Source of the DNA: Limnephilus marmoratus
Taxonomy: Eukaryota > Arthropoda > Insecta > Trichoptera > Limnephilidae
Assembly: GCA_917880885.1 (NCBI GenBank)
Contig: OU862916.1
Coordinates: 48,086,831-48,150,830, forward strand
Reading direction: 5' to 3'
DNA: 64,000 bases
Made by a program: the position numbers and the translations under genes. How positions within the stretch are numbered: position 1 is the stretch's first letter; every line of letters starts with the position of its first letter. The notes beneath the pieces are model-generated. The model had not been told where the DNA came from. It searched no databases and was given only the letters and a program-made list of their open reading frames with translations. Positions 42,743 through 53,958 of the stretch are shown one piece after another.

Positions 42743-43116
42743 GTAACCAGGTACTGCATCAGCCTTCGTCTGCTACTGAGATTGTATGTTGCGTAGGAGG
42801 CCCAGGGTGTCTAGTCGTTGGTTCATTTGTACAGTCAAACTGATCAGATAATTGTTAAGTAATAAAAATAATTAAGGAAATAAAATTCTTAAAATAAAAC
42901 TTTTTTGTCACTGCACCTTTTGATTGTCATTAAATAGATATATTTATTGTTTCATTCGGGGTTCACACACTTATCATTTCAATTGATTCTTTTGGATTAA
43001 AAAAAACTTTAATGTTTTCTTAGCTGTTTTTCTTAATTCCCAAATGCTTTCACCATGATTCATATTATTTACTTTCAAAGTATTTTAGCAAAAGTACTAT
43101 TTTAACTAATTGATTT

Positions 43117-43126
43117 TTATTTATTT
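43117..43126 (-). terminator. Candidate polyadenylation signals
   Basis: On the minus strand overlapping AATAAA hexamers lie about 45 bases after the final stop of the lipase-NACHT-ankyrin frame. Confidence 0.5.
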
Positions 43127-43168
43127 GCGTCCTTCGCAGTAAAATAATAAAGGGCTTCTAGCACAACT

Positions 43169-46100
43169 CTATAAACTGCTGTCACGAGGTGATAAGGAGA
43201 CTGGGCTAGTTTCCTGATAGCTGCAAAGAAGATCAACTACCTCTCGGTGTCCATTTTCTTCTGCCGAAGAGAGAGCCGTCTTTCCATTCTTGTCCTGACA
43301 TGAGACATCGGCATTGTTCTGCAAAAGAACCTCTACTACATTCAACTGTCCTTTGAGCGCGGCCCACGTCAAAGCTGTTCTACCGTCATCACGCTGAGAG
43401 TTGACATCAACACCGCACTATAACAGGAATGCTACCATATCAGTTTTTCCACTACTAGCCGCATGGAGAAGGGCAGAGTCTCCGTATTTATCACGGTGGT
43501 TCAAATCAGCTCCACCCAAAAGGAGCAATTCAGCAACGTTTACCTGTCCGAAAGTTGCAGCGTAACTTAAAGCTGTCCAGCCTGCATTATTGATTGTGTT
43601 TAAGTCTGCTCCGTTCTCTAACAATTTGTCCACTGTATTATGGTGCCCATTAGCAGCCGCTTGGAGTAGCGCAGAGTCTCCATCTTCGTCCCGGGAGTTC
43701 AAATCAGCTCCATTCAGTAATAATAGTTTGGCAACCTCTAGATGTCCCTGGGCTGCAGCATAGTTTAATGCAGTCCAACCCTTATTATTCTTCGTGTGGA
43801 TGTCAGCTCCCTTTTCCAATAGTTTACGCACTATATCAGTGTGCCCACCACAAGCCGCTAAGAGAAGAGCACATTCACCATTTACGTACCGGATGTTCAA
43901 ATCAGCTCCATTTAGTAATAGCAGTTCAACAACCTCTGGATTTCCTAAAGCTGCAGCGTAGCTTAATGCAAAAAGACCACTATTATTCCTTGTGTTAACG
44001 TCTGCTCCTTTCTCCAAGAGTGTACGTACTATATCATTGTGCCCACCACACACCGCATGGAGAAGAGCAGAGTCACCATCTACATCCACAGAATTCAAAT
44101 CAGCTCCGTTTATCAGTATAAGTTCGACGATCTCTCGGTGTCCTTTTTGTGCAGCCAACATTAATGCAGTCCATCCATTATTGTTGCTTGTGTGGATGTC
44201 CACTTTTTTCTCCAACAGCCTAAGTACTATGTCACGATGTCCGTTAGTAGCCGCATGGAGTAGAGCATGGGCACCATTTACATCTCGGGAATTCAAATCA
44301 GCTCCGTTCAACAGCAGTAAATTGATAACTTCTAGATGTCCACTATTTGCAGCTAAGATTAATGCATTGCGGCTATTATAATTGCTTATGTGAATGTCTG
44401 CACCTTTATTCAATAGTATACCCACAACTTCATAATGTCCATGAGCAGCCGCCAAGAGAAGAGGAGAGTCACCATCTACATTCTGAGAGTTTATATCAGC
44501 TCCATTAAGTAACAGTAGTTCAACAACTCTGAGGTGTCCGAAAGCTGCAGCATAGTTTAATGAAGAATGACCGACATTATCCCTTACGTAGATATCTGCT
44601 CCTTTCTTCAATAGCTTTTGTAATACGTCGTGGTGCCCATTGGCAGCCGCTTGGAGAAGAGCAGAAAATCCTTTGTCATCGCGTGATTTCAAATCAGCTC
44701 CATACAGGAGTAAAAGTTCAGCAACCTCTAAATGTCCGTTTTTTGCAGCTGAGATTAATGCAGTCCAACCATGAGAATTCCTTATGTGGATATCTGCTCC
44801 CTTTTCCATTAGCTTGCGCACTGTGTAAGCGTGTCCATTACTAGCTGCAAGGAGAAGAGCAGAATCACCATTAACATTTCGCGAGTTCACATCAGCGCCA
44901 TTCTGTAATAGTAGTTCGGCAACCTTTAGATGTCCTTGGGTTGCAGCATAGTTGAAAGCAGTGAAACCGTCATTACTGCTTGTGTGGATGTCTACTCCCT
45001 TATCTACCAATATTTGCACCGTATCCTGGTGCCCATTTTTAGCAGCCAGAAGAAGAGCAGATATACCATCTTCATCTTGGGAGCGTAAATTAGCTCCTTT
45101 CAAAAGTAGGAGATCGACGACTTCTGAGTTTCCTCCAGCTGCGGCGTAGATTAATGCAGTCCAGCCCTTATTATTTACTGTGTGGATGTCTGCGCCCCTT
45201 TCCAACAGTTTATTCACTGTATCAGTGTGCCCACTACAAGCCGCAAAGAGAAGAGCAGAGTCACCATTTATATACCGGAAATTCAAATCTGCTCCGTTCA
45301 TTAATAGCGATTCAGCAACCTCTACATATCCTTCAATGGCAGCAATGTGTAAAGCAGTTAAACCGTTATTATTACTTGTTTGGACGTCTGCTCCTTTCTC
45401 CAACAGTTTACATACTATGTCAACGTGCCCATTACTAACCGCATGGAGAAGTGCAGTATAACCGTTTTCATCCCGGGAGTTAAAATCAGCTTCTTTCCGT
45501 AATAGTAGTTCGACAACCGCTAGTCGTCCAAGACCTGCAGCACAAATTAAAGCAGTTGAACCCTTGTTACTCCTGGTATTGATATCCGCTCCTTTTTCTA
45601 ACAATTTGCATACTACGTCAGCATGTCCACCTCTAGCTGCATGGAGAAGGGAAGAGTAACCAATTTCATCCTGGGAGTTCAAATTAGCTCCCTTCAGTAC
45701 TAGCAGCTCGGCAACCTCCAAGTATCCTTCAGCCGTAGCACAGTTTAAAGCAGTCCAACCATTAATATTACGTAAATGGTTGTCTGCACCTTTCTCCAAC
45801 AATTTTCGTACCATGTCAAGGTGGCCAAACGCGGCCGCCTGGATAAGAGCGGAGACACCTGTTTCATTCTGGGAGTTTAAATCAGCTCCATTTAGGAAGA
45901 GAACTTCGGCAACCTCTAGATGTCCATTATTTGCAGCTGTGATTAATGCCGTTCAACCCTTATTATTCCTTGTGTGGATGTCTGCACCTTTTTTCAACAG
46001 TTTGCTTACTATTTTAGCGTGCCCGCTGTTAGCCGCATGGAGAAGAGCAGAGTCACCATACATATCTCGAGAGTTAAAATCAGCTCCGTTCAATAATAAC

Positions 46101-49100
46101 AGTTCGGCAACCTCCAGATGTCCCTGGGCTGCAGCACCATCTAAGGCAGTCCAACCGTAATTGTTAGTTGCGTTGATGTTTGCTCCTTTCTCCAATAGTT
46201 TGCACACTATGTCAGCTTGCCCATAGCTAGCAGCATGGATAAAAGCAGAGTTACCATTTACATCCAGGTGGTTCAAATCGGCTCCATTCAATAATAATAA
46301 TTCAATAACCTCTAGATGTCCCTCAGCTGCAGCGTAGTTTAAAGCTGTCCAACCCTTTTTATTAGCTATGTGAATATCTGCTCCTTTCTCCAACAACTTA
46401 ACCAATGTATTATGGTGCCCATTAGAAGCCGCCAGGAGAAAAGCGCATTCATTATGTATATCCCGGGAGTTCAAATCAGCTCCCTTCATTAGAAGGAGTT
46501 CAACGATTTTTGGATATCCGCTATTTGCAGCTGAAATGAATGCAGTCCAGCCGTCCGCATTTCTTTTGTGGATATCTGCGCCTTTTTCTAACAGTTGACT
46601 CACTATATTATAGTGCCCTCTTTGAGCAGCTAGTTGAAGGGCGGTGTTACCTATTTTATCTTTCGAATTTATAGAAGAAAATATTTCATACTTTCTAGCT
46701 CGTTGAGTTGCGGTCAGTTCTTTATTAATGTGATTATCATTGCCGATATCATCATAGGTTTCTTTCGATTGATTTAATAAATATTTTACAATACTAATGT
46801 GCCCTTCCTCTGCTGCACAATGCAATGGATTCCGTTCAAGTTTATCATACGATACACAAACTCCATGTTCAGCAAATAATTTGAACAACGTATGATCATT
46901 TTTACTTGTTGCAAGATTTATGGCGGTATCACCATGACTATCAACGGAAAAAGACAAGTAAGCTCGTTCAATGTCATTTTCCATGCTACTAAAGATCTTT
47001 TGCACAGTCTCGTAGTCATCTTCTCTCACCGCTGCTACAAATGGATTCATTTGTTTTCGAACCTGTACAGTTCGTATTAAGGCCTTGTTTATACTAATTA
47101 ACAGCTGCGTATTTAAACAATATTCTTTAAACAATTTGTCATCTCTGTCGACTCCCATATCTAAGAAAGTAGCAAGCATAATTTTAAGTATTGAAATGTT
47201 CGGACAAACCTCCACATGTTCCGTTATTTGATTTGCTATAGTAAGATTCTGATTCTCCAATGCCGTGCTCAGTGCAGTCCTGCCAGTCTTGTTCCTCGCA
47301 GCTAAGAAAGAGATGTAAGCTTCGTCTGATATCCTGCTGCTTGGGCCACTGAGAAGGACTGTAATGGTGTTCCTATTCTGCTCTTCAACTGCTACATGCA
47401 ATGGCGTATTATCATAATCGTGGAATAATAGCTGACATTGCTCAGACCAATGTTGGTAAAACATCAGTTTACTTTCCAGTACTTCGCTTGGTATTGGTGG
47501 AGATATATCAAGCTGGGTCTCTATGAACTTTCTTATTAAAAAATAGTCTGACTTCAGCAAAAAAAGGGTCATTTCACTTTTAACGATTACAATATTTTCT
47601 TTACTTTGTTTTCCCTCATTCAGCCATTGGACAAAGAAATCCGCGCAAAAGTATTCTTCGAACGTTCGGTGAATGAAAGGAAAGATTTCCTTTGTAGTAG
47701 TTGCCCGGATAAGCCCTAGGCTGCTTATGTCCTTTAACGCTTGGTTGGATTTTATCGTATTTGTGAAATATTCTGCAGCAAACTTTGGATCAAGGGACTG
47801 GAAAGCCAGAACACAATGCTTCTCCATTATGTTCGTAATCAAATCATTTCGAATGGTAGGTGGTAGTCGTTTGTTTAGATTATTCTTCTGCTCGAAGAAA
47901 ATTGATTTCTTAACTTCGATAAACTGTTTATACAAGTCAAATAGATTTGTGATTTTGCATAAGTTCTGCCCTTGCTCCGGAGATATCACAAACAGTATTG
48001 CCTGCTGGATGAACACTTCGGCCAGCATACGAATCTGAAGTGGGATGCCCATGAAACTCCCGACGTCTTTACCCAGCATTTTTTCCGCCTCTTCCCGCAG
48101 TCCTCTAGCAAACTGGCGCAATCCTCTCTTTTCCTGATCTCCGTAGTTTGGGACTTCCAAGGCTAGGTGCGAAAGCCAGGAATTCACCATATAATTCTCC
48201 TGTTCTATTTCTGCAATTCTTTTCAATTCCACGGAAAATTCTCCCAAGTCGTTTTCGAGCCCTTCTTGTGGGTACGCCCTTGTCGTGACTACCGTGATAC
48301 ATGTTGTGGAATTTTTTAAATATTTCAAGAGCTCTACAAATTTGCTCTTTGTTTTATCTTCGGTTATCTCGTCAAATGCGTCAATTAAAACACACACCGC
48401 TTTCGAACTATCAGATTCGAGGCAATACTGTAAAAGACTGCGCAGCAAAACATTGTTGGTAGGTAAACCCGAAGCACGAATCAAACAATCTGTTACTTTT
48501 TTCATGTTAAGTTTTGAAGGTAATTGGTCGATAGCGGAAGTCAAGTTCTTTTGGTCGAATCTTAGAACCCAAGAGTCACGGATGAGCTCCGAAATGCGCG
48601 TCAGGCTGGTGGTCTTTCCCATGCCAGGATCATCAGCAATGATATTCATCTTCTTTTTTGTAATGCAGAAGGCACCTTCCTCGATGGGATCGCTGTAGTC
48701 CTTGGTGATAAAGGGGCGCAGGCCATCCAAGGAGCCATGGGAGTATTGCCACTCCAAACACGGGCGGTCCCCAATCTCCAACATTTTAAAATAATGTTTG
48801 TTGAGCGAATCCTCTTTATTTCTTTTTCCAATATTCAATTCATCGGAAAGAATTGTAATTTTAAAGTGATCATTTGAGACAAATAATTCCTGGGCTTCTG
48901 CGGATAAATTAAAGAAGTTAATAAGTGATATTTTATCTTCCACGTTGTTTATTATAAATAAGTCCTTATTTCCTCTGTAGCGAACAAATTCATCCATGGA
49001 TTTTATGAATAAACGAGTGTGAAACTTTCTGGGCATGTAGAGGCCTCTATTGTAAACTTCGCGTAGGGTTAGGCCTTCATCACATAAATGTAGCCAATAT

Positions 49101-51499
49101 ATTACTCTAGCTTGCTCCTCCCGACATTTTTCTAGAAATAAGTCCTGACTATCTTCCTCAGAGGTGAAAATCCTCCCCCGCGTAATCTCGGCCACCTCTC
49201 CCCAGTAGTCCTGGCTGAGTTCCTCTGGATCGCTAATGACAAACAGTGGTCCATCGTCCCCAGTCCTCTCTAATAGAGAAAATATCCTCGATTGGTCTAC
49301 TCGCTGGTTCCCCTTAGAATAAAGAGCATCTAGCTCATAAAGCCTCGGAAGCTTGTTTGGGATTTTTGAAATAAATTGGTTGTCCATCACGAGGTTTTTT
49401 AAAATGGGCGAAATTAATTGATTGATTTTGTTTCGAACCGTTTCATCGTTAGATTTATAGTCATCTCCCAGCAAGTTCTTGAGGTTCAGTTTTTCTTCCC
49501 CTAAGGCTATTGTATCTCTCTCGAATATTTTTTCTCTAGATGTAAGAGTCAGATCACTTAATTCAAAATCTTTTAAAGGCTTACATTCAATGGTCAGATT
49601 ATAATCCATTAAAATTTGTGAATCGAACGATTGCAAACAAATGATCACGAGCTTCTTGTGAACGCATGTTTTTAAATTTTTCAATATTTGTCTCAATATA
49701 TCGTAGTTTGGGTGTAAGTTATCCTCTGGAGGAGTGAATTCAAGAACGAGCAGGTTATCAATAGTAACATCATTCGTATGTAAACCTTCGAGATCTATAT
49801 TCTTGGCCATACCAGCCATATCATTCCATCCCACAAACGTGTGACAGGTATGGTTCAAGTATTTTGAATTCAAAGATGTTCGCTCAATTCGAAACAGTAT
49901 ATTTTTTAATCTGGAAGCTTCAAATTTAAGATCACTTGTTTCGATTTGTAAAACACGTTGTTCTTCAGATTCTAGAAAAGTTTCTAAGTCAAAGGTATCG
50001 TTGCAGTCCAAGATATCGGGCAAGGCACGAAGGTGAGTCTGGCTTGCCAAGTACAAGGGGGCTGACTTTATATTCGTGTTCTGTTTATTCACAGCGTCCA
50101 TGATTTCTGCAGGAAACCAGCGCAACAATTGTTTGGTTTGTCCAATCACCTTCACCAAATCGGCCCTTGATTCGCAAGAAATCGTGTTTCTTCTAGTATC
50201 CATCGTAAATTTAGGGAAATCTAATTTTTCAAGTTTTTGGTGAGATGCAAATTTCTCAATTTCGGTCAATTTAAGAAGGGCATTGTTTTGATATAAGCTC
50301 CAATTTTGTATAAAAATGAATTCTTTTATGGAAAATATACCCAGATGGCCGGTGTTTCCCTGCGATGGAGTAGTTTTGTATTGCAAGATTGTATCTTGTA
50401 ATTGTAAACCGTCTGCATTTCCCTTAACTGACTGGGTATTCTTACATCCACCACTTGAACTCGTAGGGGATTTTTGTTCACTCTCCAGTACACCTTGTTC
50501 ACCGACAAGCCCATCTTGTACAACTTCTAGTACACTGTGTTCACCATCCAATAGGACGTAAGAATTGCAGAAAATTTCTAGTTCGTGGTAATATTCGCGC
50601 TCAGAAAACCCCTGAGGCCAGTTTTGTACGATGTAGGTCTCTTTTCCAGTTGAAAAAGCATCAATAAATTTGTCTATTTTATGGGTATCTATATTAGACA
50701 TCCTGCTGGGCTCCTCCGATTCACCAGGGCGAGCAACGCGTTCAGTATAAAACTGTTTTAGATATCCCACGTGGAAACCAGTGCTGTTCACCATATTTGG
50801 GGCAGCGAAGAAGGTGGTGATATCTAGTTGCTTGGTGCACATGGAACGATCGTATCGGACATCATAATCTCTACTGATCTTGATCAGGATGTCCTCGACC
50901 CCCGGGCTGTCCAAGGCCAAAGTATGTGCATGGAGACCTTCACCAGGGTTGCTGATTCTGCAGAATCCATTTCCTGCTCTCTTAAGGTGTTTTACTGTCA
51001 TGGTGGTTACCCCGGCCAGCCATGCTCCAAGTGAATGTCCTGTGAAGGACAGGACGAAGCGACTGCCATATCGTTGATTAGTTTCCAATATAACCTTTTT
51101 GATCTCGTCTGCAAAGGATACACATGAATTCATGTGATTTGTATACTTAGTGCAGTACACACCTCTTCCATCAATCCAGAGTGCCCCTAATGTTTTGGGG
51201 TTCGTTCCTCGATGGGCTATAACAATCTGCTGTTCTGAGGGGTTCCATAAGGCACAACCGAAGTATCCGTTCCTTTGCGATTTCTTACTCTGTGCCGTAG
51301 TGAGCAGTTGCCATCCTTCGGGTAGTTCTAGCTTCCCTTCACAATCAGTGTAAGCCAATTTTGCGAAAGCCGCCAAAACTTTATCATCTGGATACGGATC
51401 CAACGTCAGTTTGCTCATGTTGTCTTTAATGTGCTGGAATAATTTGAGAGTCTCCTGCCACTTGGGTGAGCTATAAGCCAAGCACATGTCTGCCTGCAT
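43169..51499 (-). CDS. Lipase (class 3)-NACHT-ankyrin repeat protein; two in-frame stops
   Basis: One continuous frame of about 2,776 codons, counted from the ATG at 51499-51497. Residues ~20-280 form a class-3 lipase-like domain with VIAHRGTNP (oxyanion region) and a GHSLG elbow, Ser156. Residues ~300-930 are unassigned. A NACHT-type NTPase follows: Walker A DDPGMGKTT (Lys962) and Walker B VLIDAFDEI (Asp1040, Asp1043). Ankyrin-like motifs begin near residue 1360, and a regular array of 35 33-residue repeats fills ~1610-2760. Stops interrupt repeat 8 (TGA, 45950-45952, where other even repeats have Trp) and repeat 33 (TAG, 43415-43417). The true end is TAG at 43169. The frame is open upstream to 51625 but without ATG; an acceptor-like TTGCAG ends at 51547, so an upstream exon could supply the N-terminus. 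I infer a cytosolic NLR-like sensor with a lipid-hydrolysing effector. If the stops are real, it makes a ~1,850-residue product with few repeats or is a young pseudogene. Confidence 0.85.
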
Positions 51500-51549
51500 A
51501 TTGAGGAGATGGGGATGTAGTTCAATGGAGATACTGGAGACAGAATCTG

Positions 51550-52216
51550 CAATATGGACAACAACAACAAGAGTTGGTAATGTATTTACACAAGCACACA
51601 ATGAGAAAAATATCGAACACCTCAAACCATTGTTTTATACAATCAAGCCTTCCAAAACATACTTAGATCACATAATATTTATAATGCGGTATATCGATTA
51701 CACCAAGTATCATTAGACATTTATCTATCTTTATAAAACGTCTCACTGAATACAGTATTCCCACTTTGACACAACAGCTAATTAAGAACGAATATTATAA
51801 AAGAATGTGAATGATTTTTATTTTTGTTTTTTTTTCAATATCAGCAATATTTATGTAGAGGCAAAAATAAAGTCATAAAGTTGGTTACCTACTCGGGGAA
51901 GTAGTTAAGCAGACCAAGGTATTTAAGAATAGATTAGTAAATACCTAAAACACACACCACATACGGACAAAGACATTTTCAGTATTATGCAATCAAACTT
52001 TTTAATTTTATGCCCATTACTCTGAAACAAATACTTACTGCAAATACATCTACAAACATTCACAAAAAACATATCACAGCCTGGATCAAAAATCAAGATA
52101 TTCACTTTATTCAAAATACTTTAACTCCTAACCAAACATAACCAAACTATAAAAAGTGTAAAATGAATAAACATGTCATTCAAGAATTTACCAATTATTC
52201 ATATATACATATGTAC
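51550..52216. other. Upstream region of the lipase-NACHT-ankyrin gene
   Basis: No clear promoter motif. If the acceptor near 51547 is used, this stretch is intron. Confidence 0.4.
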
Positions 52217-53563
52217 CTATATATTAGGGTGGATCACCATTGTATGGAAATTTTTTATTTTTATAAATCAGTTTTCGCGGGGTGCGGAATGGATGCTCTA
52301 GGTACATAAAATTAAGCATACAAAATATCAATTTAAAATTTTGATAACAAGTACTGCCACAAAGCAGTTGAATTATTAACAATCTGGTAAAAAAATGTCC
52401 CTTTTTAAAACAGTTTTGTGTCAATATGAATATACTTTAATTTTTACTTTTACATTTCACAATGAATAAGAATTGCCGCGCCTTAAATAATAACATTTTA
52501 AAAAATTGATATTTTTTATTAATCCCGCGAAAATATGACAAATTGCTGAGTCCACTTTCGCGCACTATACCAAGAAACGCAACAAACATCTTTAGATCAA
52601 CCGTCCACATCTTGCAGTACAGTTTCAAGTTTTACTAACGTTGATCTTCCAACTGACCAACAATACTTTGCTTCATCTACTTCTTCTTCTTATGTAATAA
52701 ATCCAACAGACAGTAGACTATCTGTTGTATCCAGAACATTGGATCGATACAGTATTTCTGATCGGGCGGGTGCTGCCATCGTCTGCGTTACAATGCAAGA
52801 TATTGGATTAGTGACAACAGATAATCTAACAAACGTGATCGATCGTTATAAGATTCGACGTGCTCGTGCCAAAACTAGGACCACACTGCCTGACTGCCAT
52901 CAATCAGCCCCATTTTGATTCGTGCATTTGCATATCGTTTGAAGGTTGAAAGGATAAAACATTAATCATATAGGATGGACGCAGAAAAGTTGTGATAGAA
53001 GAACATATCAGTCTTTTGAAAGAACCTGGCTCACAATACATTGGCCACATAGGCGTTAAGTTCGGTGATGCTAAAACAATAGCTCACAAATTGTTTGCAT
53101 ATTTTGTGGCAAAATCCATTGATTTAGCGTGCATCGTGGCTACCGGATGTGACGGAACAGCAGTTAATACTGGAATTAAGTCTGGCATTATTCAACTTCT
53201 TGAAGGAAAGCTCCATATCGTTCACTTCAGTGGTTGGTCTGTCAAAAACATGCAAACGAGTTAAGTTTGAGACACCTTTTCGAATACCTTGATGGAACGA
53301 CAACAGGTCCTAGAAGCTTTAGCGGCCAACTAAGAAAGTTACTCAAGAACTGTGAACATCTTCCTGTGATAGAATTTCAAGCAATATAATGCAACTTACC
53401 GGACATTACAAAATCCCGCGAAGACCTAAGCACAGACCAGCTTTATTTATTGGAAATGTGCCGAGCAATCGCCGAAGGACAATGTAACGAAAACTTAGCC
53501 AAAAGAAACCTTGGTAAAATCTGTCATTTGCGTTTGTTAACAACAGCCAATACTATTCTCCGA

Positions 53564-53609
<46 letters not shown>

Positions 53610-53958
53610 GGTACATACAATAATGACATTACATTTTTCAGATACATTTTTTATATAACGTGATTCACCTTTTTTTAGAGCATGCTCGTGTAAAAAAGGT
53701 GGAGCAGCGTGTGTAAAAAACTATTTAACATATTTTTTTAGAATTATAATATATATTTTTATATATATATATATACATATAAATATTCAAAACAAGATAT
53801 ATGAAATAGAATAGAAAAAAAAAGAAAACAGTATAAAAAAGAAGAAGAAGAGGAAGAGGAAGAGAGAAAAGAGAAAAGAATATAAAAGTAAATGGATTTC
53901 CAAAATTAATTGTCGAGAGACATTCTATTGTATTATTAAATTGAATTATTGTAATATG

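Noticed and set aside
43768..46160. Plus-strand ORFs opposite the ankyrin array
   Set aside because: They repeat with the same 99/198-bp period as the array and are shadows of the minus-strand coding frame.
43169..51499. Recent bacterial contamination or endosymbiont insertion
   Set aside because: Neighbours on both sides are eukaryotic transposons, there are no bacterial flanking genes, and the frame ends with polyadenylation-like signals. An older transfer cannot be excluded.
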